Assembly (NCBI RefSeq): GCF_014534655.1
Contig: NZ_JACVVD010000012.1
Coordinates: 1-64,000 of the forward strand
From: Paenibacillus sedimenti
GTDB lineage: Bacteria; Bacillota; Bacilli; Paenibacillales; NBRC-103111
DNA length: 64,000 nucleotides
Reading direction: 5' to 3'
Under the pieces are notes generated by a model. The model made no database searches. It was not told the DNA's origin and was given only the letters and a program-made list of their open reading frames with translations. The position numbers and the translations under genes are program-made. Shown here piece after piece: positions 34,631-43,024 of the stretch. Every line of letters starts with the position of its first letter. The first letter of the stretch is position 1.

Positions 34631-36385
34631 ATGACTAATCCTTTTAAAAAGTTTAGAATCGACCACCTCTTCTTCCGCAGCTTTGCCGGGCTTATCATTA
34701 TTGTTCTGGCTTGCAGCGTCTGGGCCAGTTACAGTATTTCATCGAAGGAGCTTGCGCAAACGACGTTTCACTACCAGCAGCGGTTGCTCGATGAGCTGAA
34801 TAACGAGATTACGACAAGACTTGTCACGATTGAGCAAATCTCCTTGTCCACTTCCCGAGACAATGAGGTCATCACGTTCTTGGTTAACAAGCAGGATGAA
34901 TTCGACCGGTACCGGAAGTCGATAAGCGTAGAGCGTGCACTGGCGAACTTGACGTACTCGATCCCGCTGATTCAAGGAATTGATTTGTATATGAACCGTC
35001 CTCTCGAACGCGACGCCAATAGTTATATCCAATTTCGGGATATGGCGGATATGGACAAACAGATCTGGTATCCGGCCTTGACGGGCAATGATTTTGCATG
35101 GTCAAGCGAACACAACATTCCAAGCTTTCAAGGAGATGTCCCGGTACTCAGTTTTGCCAGGAAAATTGTGTATGACGACAAATATTCGGGGGTTCTGGTC
35201 ATTCATGTGAAGGCAGATCAGATTCGGAAGCTGCTTGCCGGTCATTCTTCGGAATCGAACCGGATGATGATCGACTCCCAGGGACAGCAGTTTTTGAAAA
35301 TCGGTCAAGTTCCGGATCATACGGAGTTATCCAAATGGATCGATGCCCGAAGCGGGCAATCGGGCTTTGTCCACACGCAAGGGAATTCGGAAGCGGGGAA
35401 TTCCCTCTTCGTTTATTCGAAGTTACTTGATTCAAACTGGACGCTGGTCGAGATCACGCCATGGCATCAAATTACAGCAGGCAGTCTCAGGCTGGCCGAA
35501 GTGATCGGGATTATCGCCATTGCAGCCGTATTGCTCACATTGCTGCTCACGCACTATTTGAGCAGGCAGTTCACGAAGCCCATTAAAAAGCTTGTGAATG
35601 CAATGGGGCTATATTCGGTAGGCGGCAACAACGTGGAACTGCCGACCGATTATCAAAATGAATTTGGTTACTTATTTGCCGGCTATCGCAAGCAGAATGA
35701 GAGGATCGAGGAGTTGTACCTTTCACTTCAGCGCCGATATGAGCAACAGCGTAAAGCCGAGATTGAAGCGCTGCAAGCAAACATTAACCCGCATTTTCTT
35801 TATAATACGCTCGATCAGCTGAATTGGATGGCGATTGAGGCGGGACAGGACGAGATCAGCCGTATTCTGGAGCTGATGGGGCGCATGTTCCGAATAGGGT
35901 TGTCGAATGGCGCCAGCTTCATTACGATCGGTGAAGAGCTTATGCATATGGAGAGTTATCTGCAAATCCAGCAGCTGCGCTGGAGAACCGGACTCGATTA
36001 TACGATCGAAGTATCTACGGACATCAGAGAGTTGTTCATACCGAAGCTTACGCTTCAACCGTTCGTAGAGAATGCGGTTGTCCATGGATTCAACGCGCGC
36101 AGTCATGGTCATATCCGCATCCGGATGGATGAGAAGGACGATGGCGTGCAAATCATCATTGATGACGACGGGATCGGACTTCAACAGGCGGTGGACAAGA
36201 AACGCAATCGACATACGGGAGGGTACGGTATCCGCAATGTGAGAGAACGGATTGCCGGATATTACGGGGATTCTTATGGCATTAAGCTTACTGAACGGGA
36301 AAAGGGAGGGACGCGTGTCACCATCAATTTGCCTCGATTGACGGAGCCTCCGGTTAATGAGCAGCCCAAGCAGGGTGTGTTATAG
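34631..36385 (+). CDS. YesM-type sensor histidine kinase
   Basis: A 584-residue membrane kinase. TM1 (about 15-35) and TM2 (about 288-308) flank an extracellular Cache-like domain (40-285). HAMP is about 310-365. The LytS-type His_kinase motif is NINPHFLYNTLDQLNWMAIE with His388, and HATPase has QPFVENAVVHGF and IDDDGIGL. It senses an extracellular ligand, probably a sugar or the loaded binding protein, and phosphorylates the AraC-type regulator at 36560. ATG 34631 follows GGGAGCGCATGCGGC with only moderate spacing. The orthologous pairing is the YesM/YesN type common beside CUT1 transporters. Confidence 0.92.
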   Translation: MTNPFKKFRIDHLFFRSFAGLIIIVLACSVWASYSISSKELAQTTFHYQQRLLDELNNEITTRLVTIEQISLSTSRDNEVITFLVNKQDEFDRYRKSISVERALANLTYSIPLIQGIDLYMNRPLERDANSYIQFRDMADMDKQIWYPALTGNDFAWSSEHNIPSFQGDVPVLSFARKIVYDDKYSGVLVIHVKADQIRKLLAGHSSESNRMMIDSQGQQFLKIGQVPDHTELSKWIDARSGQSGFVHTQGNSEAGNSLFVYSKLLDSNWTLVEITPWHQITAGSLRLAEVIGIIAIAAVLLTLLLTHYLSRQFTKPIKKLVNAMGLYSVGGNNVELPTDYQNEFGYLFAGYRKQNERIEELYLSLQRRYEQQRKAEIEALQANINPHFLYNTLDQLNWMAIEAGQDEISRILELMGRMFRIGLSNGASFITIGEELMHMESYLQIQQLRWRTGLDYTIEVSTDIRELFIPKLTLQPFVENAVVHGFNARSHGHIRIRMDEKDDGVQIIIDDDGIGLQQAVDKKRNRHTGGYGIRNVRERIAGYYGDSYGIKLTEREKGGTRVTINLPRLTEPPVNEQPKQGVL

Positions 36386-36395
36386 TTCGTTTTAT

Positions 36396-36454
36396 TTTAA
36401 AATAAATCATACATCTCTCTTATTTATATAGCTGAGGCGGATCGTTATTATAAT
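36396..36454 (+). promoter_or_regulatory. promoter with xylan-locus element (copy B)
   Basis: TTTAAAATAAATC (36396-36408) and CATCTCTCTTAT (36412-36423), with TATAAT at 36449-36454. Nearly identical to copy A at 25298, with the same element-to-minus-10 distance. It gives the regulator gene its own promoter, separate from the kinase, and suggests positive autoregulation. Confidence 0.65.
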
Positions 36455-36492
36455 AAGTAATAGTGGAGCCTACCAATCGTAAATCTTAAGAT

Positions 36493-36523
36493 CAAACCCG
36501 GAACATCACATGCTCCGGGTTTG
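36493..36523 (+). terminator. leader hairpin before the AraC-type regulator
   Basis: CAAACCCGGA and TCCGGGTTTG form a perfect 10-bp stem with loop ACATCACATGC in the 5' leader, 36 bases before the GTG start. It resembles the hairpin at 26713 and could act on translation or mRNA stability. Confidence 0.5.
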
Positions 36524-36559
36524 AGTTCTATGATGTTGAAGTTAAAGGAGGTAAGCGTT

Positions 36560-38179
36560 GTGTGGAGGATCGCCATCATTGACGATGAACGGCAGGTGCT
36601 GCAAGGCATGAAACGAGCCATTCCTTGGGAAGAAATAGATGCGGAATGGGTCGGGGAAGCATTGAACGGCGAGGACGGATTGGAACTCATTCGGACTGCC
36701 GGTCCGGATATAGTCATTACAGATATTTATATGCCGGTTATGAACGGCCTCGATATGATCGAGCAGCTGCGGAAAGACGGCTACAACGGCAAAATCATTA
36801 TTTTGAGCGGATATTCCGATTTCGAGCATGCGAGACAAGCGCTGCGGCACAACGTCAGTGATTATGTATCTAAGCCAATCAGTGTACCGACTTTGAAATC
36901 TATACTGGATAAAGTCATCCAGGAGCTGATGGAAGAAGAAGAGAAGCGAATTAAGCAGGACGAACTTCAGCAAAAATTAATGATGTATGAACCTTTTATC
37001 GAGAAGGAATGGGTGAAGTCGGCCGTTGCCGGTACACTGGACAGCTCCTATAAGAGCGGGAATCGTTTGCCGCAGCCTTACCGGTTCTGGTCAGAGACGG
37101 AGCATGTCGTAATCGGCATTGATCTGATCCGCGACGTTCGCGCCAGCGAACTTTCGCTGTCCGATTGGAACCTGTTCCGTTTTGCGATTAGCAATATCGT
37201 TAGCGAGTTAGCCCATGAAGCGTTTCCGGGAGCTGAATATACAGAGCTTCATAGTACAAGAGCCGTACTGCTAATTCACCCTGAAGCGGGGAGCAGCAAG
37301 CAGCTTTTGGAGAAGAAGTTGGGTGACCTTGGCATCAGGCTGATTGATTGCATCAAACGTTACCTGAAGTTGGTCATACATGTAGGCATCGGAAGCATAA
37401 AAGAACAATGGACGGAAATTCCCGATTCGACGGAGGAAGCTTTCCGTGCTATAGATTTGCGGGACCGGCGGGTTGTCCCGGCCTATGACGCATATGCATA
37501 CAGTGAAGCGATGAGACAAGATCAGGGAACGATCGTCATGCGCCCGGCTAAATTTTATTTTGAGCTGGCCGGTGCGATGAAGGCCTCGCAAGAAGCACTA
37601 GCCCAGCAGCTTGTCACCGAGTATATTGATCAGCTTAAGAAGCAGAGCGGGATCGCTCCGGATTACGTGCAGATGCTGGCGGGGGAACTGTGGGGAATTT
37701 TTGCCTATTGCCTGTATGAAGTCGGTATGGTGCTGGACGATATTTGCCCGAACGACCAAATCGCCAAAGAAATGGTCGGGTTGACCAAGCCCGAAGAATT
37801 AGCGGAATGGCTTAGAGCCAAAATATCCGTCATTTGCAGCAGCCGACAGTGGAAAGGGAACAGCAAGCACAGGCAAGCTGTCGACTTTATGACACAGTAC
37901 ATTCATGAGCATTATGCGGACGAAATGACGCTCGCCGATTTAGCGGACAAGGTGTACATTTCGCGAAATCACTTGTCGATCATTTTCAAAAATATGACCG
38001 GCGAAACGTTCAACACGTATTTAACGCGTGTACGAATTGAAAAGGCGAGAGAGCTGCTCCTTGAAAGGAACATGCTAGTTTATGAAGTGGCAGAGCGGGT
38101 CGGTTACAAGAACGTTCCTTATTTCAGCACGCTGTTCAAAAAGTTTACCGGTATGAACCCGACGGAGCTCATCAAATAA
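36560..38179 (+). CDS. YesN-type response regulator with AraC DNA-binding domain
   Basis: A 539-residue regulator. The receiver (1-120) has phospho-Asp55 in IVITDIYMPVMNG and Lys in YVSKPI. A central linker region (130-430) is of unclear fold. The C-terminal AraC HTH pair (about 440-539) includes ADKVYISRNHLSIIFKNMTG and VAERVGYKNVPYFSTLFKKF. The GTG at 36560 is chosen for its perfect AAAGGAGGT 7 bases upstream; the longer open frame begins in the hairpin. It pairs with the kinase at 34631 and likely activates the transporter genes. Confidence 0.93.
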   Translation: MWRIAIIDDERQVLQGMKRAIPWEEIDAEWVGEALNGEDGLELIRTAGPDIVITDIYMPVMNGLDMIEQLRKDGYNGKIIILSGYSDFEHARQALRHNVSDYVSKPISVPTLKSILDKVIQELMEEEEKRIKQDELQQKLMMYEPFIEKEWVKSAVAGTLDSSYKSGNRLPQPYRFWSETEHVVIGIDLIRDVRASELSLSDWNLFRFAISNIVSELAHEAFPGAEYTELHSTRAVLLIHPEAGSSKQLLEKKLGDLGIRLIDCIKRYLKLVIHVGIGSIKEQWTEIPDSTEEAFRAIDLRDRRVVPAYDAYAYSEAMRQDQGTIVMRPAKFYFELAGAMKASQEALAQQLVTEYIDQLKKQSGIAPDYVQMLAGELWGIFAYCLYEVGMVLDDICPNDQIAKEMVGLTKPEELAEWLRAKISVICSSRQWKGNSKHRQAVDFMTQYIHEHYADEMTLADLADKVYISRNHLSIIFKNMTGETFNTYLTRVRIEKARELLLERNMLVYEVAERVGYKNVPYFSTLFKKFTGMNPTELIK

Positions 38180-38186
38180 TGGTTGA

Positions 38187-39056
38187 GGAGAGGGACTTGA
38201 AGAATGCGATCGTATGTTGGAAGTAGCGGCCGAATCCAATCGCATCTTATCCGTCGTCGGACAAAACCGCTTCCTCGACCCCATGATGAAGCTGAAACAT
38301 ACGCTGGATTCCGGCCTATTGGGCAAAATTGTGCATGCTCAGGTGGATTCTTTCTGGTGGAGGGGACACAGCTATTATGATTTATGGTGGAGAGGAACGT
38401 GGGAAAAGGAGGGCGGCGGCTGCACGCTGAACCATGCCGTTCATCACATCGATATGTTGCAGTGGATGATGGGCATGCCGCAGACGATTCAGGCTGTGAT
38501 GAGCAACACTTTGCATGACAACGCGGAAGTGGAGGATATCTCCATAGCCGTGCTTTCCTATCCCAATGGCAGCTTGGCTCAAGTCACAAGCTCCGTTATC
38601 CATCATGGAGAAGAGCAGCAGCTGATCTTCCAGGGAGAACGGGCACGCGTTTCGGCGCCTTGGAAAGTATACGCATCGTCTTCAAAGGAGAACGGATTCC
38701 CTGAGCGTAATCCCGCTTTGGAGGCGGAGATCGAACTGTATTACAACAGCATCGAATCCCTTCGTTACAGAGGGCATGCCGGACAAATCGACGATGTCTT
38801 GAAAGCAATTGAAAACAATTCGCTGCAGGTGCTTATTGACGGCAATGAATGCAGAAGAACGTTGGAACTCATTACGGCCATTTATGAAGCCGCGACGACG
38901 GCGAAACCCGTGAGCCTTCCGTTAACGAAAGAAAGCAAGTTTTATTCGAGGGAAAGCTTTCTCGCGAATGCGCCCCATTTTCATGCCAAAAAAAAGTCGG
39001 TGGCTGCCTTTGGTACAAATGAGATCTCGCTCGGAGGCAATTACGGTCAATCCTAA
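38187..39056 (+). pseudogene. Gfo/Idh/MocA oxidoreductase lacking its NAD-binding half
   Basis: The frame starts after a stop at 38184 with GLEECDRMLEVAAESNRI and continues as the C-terminal (substrate and dimer) part of a Gfo/Idh/MocA dehydrogenase: VVGQNRFLDPMMKLKH, GGGCTLNHAVHHIDMLQWMM (His of the active site), and a normal C-terminus. About 110 N-terminal residues carrying the Rossmann fold and the catalytic EKP motif are absent. It begins 8 bases after the regulator stop, so a deletion seems to have joined the two. ATG 38214 could yield 280 residues, but an active NAD enzyme is unlikely. Confidence 0.75.
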
Positions 39057-39068
39057 AAGAAAAAAAGA

Positions 39069-39112
39069 GGGCTGCCCCATGTAGATTTACTTGGGACAGC
39101 CTTTTTATTTTA
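39069..39112 (+). terminator. bidirectional terminator
   Basis: GGCTGCCCCATGT and ACTTGGGACAGCC pair around AGATTT. TTTTTATTTT follows on the plus strand and a T-run from AAAAAAAGA on the minus strand. It lies between convergent genes. Confidence 0.88.
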
Positions 39113-41788
39113 AGGTTGTGGTACGTCAATCTTGTACTTTCCTCGGAAAATCACGTTGCCGTCTTTATCATAAGTAGTTCCTTCGCCATGACGTGTCATG
39201 TACCTAAGGGAATATTCACCTACGTAACGTTCGCCATTCTTATAATAGACGGTACCATAATGAACATCATTTCCCTTAAGCGTGAGTTCCATCGATATTT
39301 TACCATCAGTTCCGTAGAAGGTGCCGTTGCTCTTGCCTCCTTTAACGAATTCTCCTTCGTAATATTTGGCGCCGGATGGGTAATAGGCAATCCCTTTTCC
39401 CTGCAGCATTCCATCAACGTACCGTCCCTCTTCATATAAATATATTTTGTCTTTTGATTTTTGATAATTTTTTCCGTACCCGTTAGGGATATTCTTGACC
39501 CAATTACCCTCGCGATGAAGCTCGCCATTGCGATAGAATTTGCCATAGCCATCATAGAGGTTGTCTTTGAACTCTCCATCGTAGATAAGCTTGCCACCAA
39601 GATAATACTTGCCTTTTCCATGAAAGACTCCCAGTTTTGTTTCGCCTTCATAGGCTATGAAGCTGCTATCGTCAATGTTGATGACGTATCCTGTCTGGCG
39701 GCCGTTCTCGAACTTTTGCGCGATGGCGATTTCTCCCGTCCGGTCGCGTCCGCGGCTTACGCCTGCGAAATAAATGATACCTGGTCCGACGACATCATTA
39801 TTTTGGAATACGGCATCATACCATAGTGAGCCATCTTCGCGGTACAGTTTTCCTTTACCGTTCATTTCCCCGTTCTTAAGCTGGCCTTCGTACATGAGTG
39901 CGCCATTGTCATAGTAAAGCTTTCCTTCGGTTGCCGGATCGTAGATATAGACAGCTTTCAGATTAGCGTCCCATAGAACCTTACGACCTGTTGCTTCGCC
40001 TACAAAGCGTAATGGTACAAACGTGTATTCTTGATTCAGGAAAGGGGAGGCAGGGAGTTCAGAAGCAATACCATTTACAAGAGCCTCATTCTGTCCTAGC
40101 GTGAGCTTTAATGACTTCCCTTGGCCAGATCCCGTGATGCTCTGAGTCGTGCTATCCCAATCGATTTGCAAGCCGAGCTTCTCAAAGATAGGTCTGAATT
40201 CAACCGTCGTTGATCCGTCTTTCAGCATAGGCTGCTGATGGAAGGTTACTTCCTCCCCATCCAAGTAAACGCGAATCGGCTTGTCCGCATTCAATTGCCC
40301 GATTCGTTTTTGCATCCAATAGTCGCGAACATACTCATTCGGGACATCGAAATACAGCACGGCATAAACGCCTGGTTGAGTGATATCAGTAAATAACCTT
40401 GCTTTGTTCTCCTCGAACAGAGCGCCCAAGTAAGTCCATACTCCGGAATCAAGCCGATAAATGCCGAGTTTGTTCAGCTCTCCTGCTGGAACTCTTTTCT
40501 CCATATATGTCATCGAGAGCTTCAGCACGTCCTCGCCAGACGATTTAAAAGATACTGTCCAAGGGAAGCTGACTATTTTTTGACCGGGTTGAAGCGCTTT
40601 GGTTAGCGCGAAATCGGTGTCTCCATTAAATCCAATAGTGACATCTTCGTAAAAATCAGAGTCCGCGGAATCCGGAGAGTAAACGATAACGCTATTATCT
40701 TGGGTAGCTAATTTTTTATATATGCCCAAAGATCCGAGACTCTGGCGGACAGATGAAGGGATTTTATCAATGTAAGGAACGGCGGAAACGAGCGTATCTG
40801 TGACCGTTTGGCCTTGACCTGTCTGTTTGAGCTGGCGAAGCAGGATTTGTTCGTCTTTTATTCTCAGCACGAGCTGATCGTTATATAAACCAATGAAGAT
40901 CTCACTGTCTGCCACGATATCCGTCTGTTTGGAAGCCAGGTCGGCGGCTACAATATGGTTAGTTCCATTTTTATTCTCCGGCCATGCTGCTATACCAGCA
41001 CCAATGGAAACCGAAGAAGAGAGATTTCCAAAATCCTTAAAAGTGCTCAACACTTGCGGCACGGAGTCGATATCTTCGATGTTCAGCATCCGAACTTGAA
41101 AACCTGGCTTCAACCCCTGCATGCCATGAATCCAGATAACGTTCTTACCGTCAAATGCCATTTCCTTTCCGGTACGGATATAGCCCTCTGTTGGCTTGTA
41201 TAAGCTGCGTGAGGTTCCATCTTGTGCTTTGTAAAGTTCAAGTGAGCCAGATTCGCTTACATACACGACATTGCCATTTGCAATTAAAGGATCTCTGCCT
41301 TTACCAATTTCCTTCGTTTCCTTAGTTTGAATGTCATAAATACGAAGCATTCTTTCAAGTGGTTGGTAGAATACGACAAAATGTCCATCGGTTGAAATCT
41401 TGTCATAAGGAAACGGAGCGATTTCTGTCTTTGTCAATTCACCAGTTAAAAGATTAATAAGCATAATTTGTTTTTGATTCTCCAAATAGACGGCATGGTC
41501 TCCGCCTGCCGAAGCGTATTGCTTATAAGTTTTGGCGTCAGTAAGCTGTCTCAGATCCCCGGTCTCTAAATTGCGGCTGTAAATTTGCCACCAGCCTGCG
41601 TTATCTTTGCTTAAGTATACCATCTGATTACCCGCAATCTTTGCCGAAGGCTCAGGCAACGTATATTCGGTTAGCCTGTCCGATGAGGAATACATCTCAG
41701 CCCAGGCGCTTTTTGGCGCTAAGCCCCAAGAACTTGTACAAATGGCGACGATCAAAATCATGATCCACAGTCTGCTTCTTTCTAGCAT
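39110..41788 (-). CDS. secreted beta-propeller / stalk / MORN-repeat protein under c-di-GMP riboswitch control
   Basis: An 892-residue exported protein. The signal peptide ends near SAWA-EMYS (residue 30). An N-terminal WD/TolB-like propeller region (about 40-360) has repeated GDLRQLTD and QTKETKEIGKG-type turns. A copper-amine-oxidase-like stalk domain (about 505-615) includes FVPLRFVGEATGRKVLWD. At least ten MORN-like repeats (about 618-892) read like YEGQLKNGEMNGKGKLY and YDGEFKDNLYDGYGKFY. The ATG at 41788 has GGGGAGG 9 bases upstream; an ATG three codons earlier abuts the site. The combination suggests a surface or matrix protein; MORN repeats elsewhere bind membranes or partner proteins. 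No enzymatic motif is seen. Confidence 0.85.
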   Translation of the reverse strand: MLERSRLWIMILIVAICTSSWGLAPKSAWAEMYSSSDRLTEYTLPEPSAKIAGNQMVYLSKDNAGWWQIYSRNLETGDLRQLTDAKTYKQYASAGGDHAVYLENQKQIMLINLLTGELTKTEIAPFPYDKISTDGHFVVFYQPLERMLRIYDIQTKETKEIGKGRDPLIANGNVVYVSESGSLELYKAQDGTSRSLYKPTEGYIRTGKEMAFDGKNVIWIHGMQGLKPGFQVRMLNIEDIDSVPQVLSTFKDFGNLSSSVSIGAGIAAWPENKNGTNHIVAADLASKQTDIVADSEIFIGLYNDQLVLRIKDEQILLRQLKQTGQGQTVTDTLVSAVPYIDKIPSSVRQSLGSLGIYKKLATQDNSVIVYSPDSADSDFYEDVTIGFNGDTDFALTKALQPGQKIVSFPWTVSFKSSGEDVLKLSMTYMEKRVPAGELNKLGIYRLDSGVWTYLGALFEENKARLFTDITQPGVYAVLYFDVPNEYVRDYWMQKRIGQLNADKPIRVYLDGEEVTFHQQPMLKDGSTTVEFRPIFEKLGLQIDWDSTTQSITGSGQGKSLKLTLGQNEALVNGIASELPASPFLNQEYTFVPLRFVGEATGRKVLWDANLKAVYIYDPATEGKLYYDNGALMYEGQLKNGEMNGKGKLYREDGSLWYDAVFQNNDVVGPGIIYFAGVSRGRDRTGEIAIAQKFENGRQTGYVINIDDSSFIAYEGETKLGVFHGKGKYYLGGKLIYDGEFKDNLYDGYGKFYRNGELHREGNWVKNIPNGYGKNYQKSKDKIYLYEEGRYVDGMLQGKGIAYYPSGAKYYEGEFVKGGKSNGTFYGTDGKISMELTLKGNDVHYGTVYYKNGERYVGEYSLRYMTRHGEGTTYDKDGNVIFRGKYKIDVPQP

Positions 41789-41844
41789 GTCTAGCATCCT
41801 CCCCTATCATCACACATAAAAAAGCACAAAAACCCAACCATCTT

Positions 41845-41922
41845 AGAGTAGCCCGGCTATCATATCCCTGATGGGACACAGACCCGTGGCTTTGCGTCTC
41901 CGACTTTCGTTCGGATTTGCCT
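41845..41922 (-). ncRNA. c-di-GMP-I (GEMM) riboswitch
   Basis: On the minus strand AGGCAAATCCG is followed by the GAAA-tetraloop stem CCGAACGAAAGTCGG, the conserved GACGCAAAGCC core, GGGTCT, and the closing ATGATAGCCGGGCTACT. These match the GEMM-I consensus in order and spacing. It ends 56 bases before the start of the propeller/MORN gene, with a T-rich stretch (GGGTTTTTGTGCTTTTTT) between. Whether ligand turns expression on or off cannot be told by eye. Confidence 0.9.
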
Positions 41923-42033
41923 TTGTTCTATTCGTTTGGTACTTTGTGCCTAGTAAATTCAACTCAATTATAAGTTAAACGACAAAATATGCCAAGGAAA
42001 ATAAAGGGAGATGATTTGAGTAAAAAGAAGGTG

Positions 42034-42076
42034 TTGATATAACTAATAATATTAGTTATAATACTAATTAAATTAG
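42034..42076 (+). promoter_or_regulatory. promoter overlapped by a tandem palindromic operator
   Basis: TTGATA (42034-42039), 17 bases, TATAAT (42057-42062). The spacer contains the perfect palindrome AACTAATAATATTAGTT (42041-42057), and a second copy of the same half-sites, ACTAATTAAATTAGT (42062-42076), lies just downstream. A dimeric repressor bound here would occlude polymerase. The regulator is not encoded next to it. Confidence 0.75.
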
Positions 42077-42103
42077 TTAATTCAAAAGGAAGTGGTGAGC
42101 CTC

Positions 42104-42202
42104 ATGTCATTTATTGTATTTATGCTTTTATTTACCGTATTATGCGGATGGCTGGAAGGTAGAGTTAGCTCGCTGAAGAAAACCCAAAAGGAGGGAATGT
42201 AA
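42104..42202 (+). CDS. 32-residue membrane microprotein
   Basis: ATG 42104 follows AAAGGAAG by about 11 bases. The product is MSFIVFMLLFTVLCGWLEGR then VSSLKKTQKEGM: one hydrophobic helix and a basic C-terminal tail. Its stop is immediately followed by the ATG of the next gene, whose AAGGAGG site lies inside this ORF, so the two are tightly coupled. The family is not recognised. It is the first gene behind the operator-controlled promoter. Confidence 0.65.
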   Translation: MSFIVFMLLFTVLCGWLEGRVSSLKKTQKEGM

Positions 42203-42796
42203 ATGTTTGCCGGACATTTTGGACTTGCAGCTGCAGTGAAAGCAAAAACTCCGGAGGTACCCATCTGGGCGCTTATGCTGAGCACACAACTATTGGATGT
42301 TGTATTCGTCCCCTTATTCGTATCAGGAATCGAAAAGATAGACAGCAGCCACGGTACAGGGTATGGCGAAAGTATCATTCATGCTGATTATACGCATTCA
42401 CTTGTCGGTGCAGGCATCATTGCATTGCTGTCGGCCATAGTAGCTTGGAAGCTATGGGGCAAACGAGGCGGTATTACGATTGGCTTGCTTACTTTCAGCC
42501 ATTGGGTGCTGGATCTGATTGTCCATCGTGTCGATATGCCGATCTTGCCTGGAAATGCGGGAGAGCTTCCTCTTCTAGGATTCAGCTTATGGCAATGGCC
42601 GGTTATTAGCGCCACCGTAGAGGTGTTTCTGGTCGTACTTGGAGCGATTCTCTATTATCGTACCATTCGCAAGAAAGCTAGCTTATCGGAGAACCATATG
42701 CTGCCACAACGGGTTATACTTCGTGCTAGAATTGCAGGTGGTGTCATGGCCATTCTCCTTATCGCTTCCCTCATCTCGGATATAGCTGCTCATTGA
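42203..42796 (+). CDS. membrane protein, YbcI/YdjM-like (DUF457)
   Basis: A 197-residue protein with four to five hydrophobic segments. Conserved-looking histidine motifs occur at MFAGHFGLA, HADYTHSLVGAG and FSHWVLDLIVHRVDMP, as in the membrane-bound YbcI/YdjM group often called metal-dependent hydrolases. It starts directly at the end of the 32-codon ORF with AAGGAGGGAATGTAA before it. Regulated by the promoter at 42034. Substrate and activity are unknown. Confidence 0.7.
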   Translation: MFAGHFGLAAAVKAKTPEVPIWALMLSTQLLDVVFVPLFVSGIEKIDSSHGTGYGESIIHADYTHSLVGAGIIALLSAIVAWKLWGKRGGITIGLLTFSHWVLDLIVHRVDMPILPGNAGELPLLGFSLWQWPVISATVEVFLVVLGAILYYRTIRKKASLSENHMLPQRVILRARIAGGVMAILLIASLISDIAAH

Positions 42797-42879
42797 GAGA
42801 GGTAGTGGAAATACTTACCACGACTAATAAATTGAATCCCTAACGAATTCTATGATAATGTTACAAAATGAAAAAATAT

Positions 42880-43008
42880 GCCGAATCTCGGAGCAGCAAA
42901 AGCTCCGGTACGGGGGACTTCTTTAACTTGGGGTGAATGAATGCTTCAGCTTGCTGAGGCGCGCTAGGGAAAACCTCTTCCCGAACCCGTCAACTAACCT
43001 CGGAGGCT
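42880..43008 (+). ncRNA. c-di-AMP (ydaO-yuaA) riboswitch
   Basis: The conserved blocks appear in order: CCGAATCTCGGAG, ACGGGGGACTTC, TTGGGGTGAAT, CTAGGGAAAACC, and CCGAACCCGTCAACTAACCT followed by CGGAGGC. It lies immediately before the ribosome site of the NlpC/P60 gene, a classic ydaO target (cell-wall hydrolases). In characterised cases c-di-AMP turns expression off. Confidence 0.93.
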
Positions 43009-43024
43009 TCAAGGAGGCAAGCTT

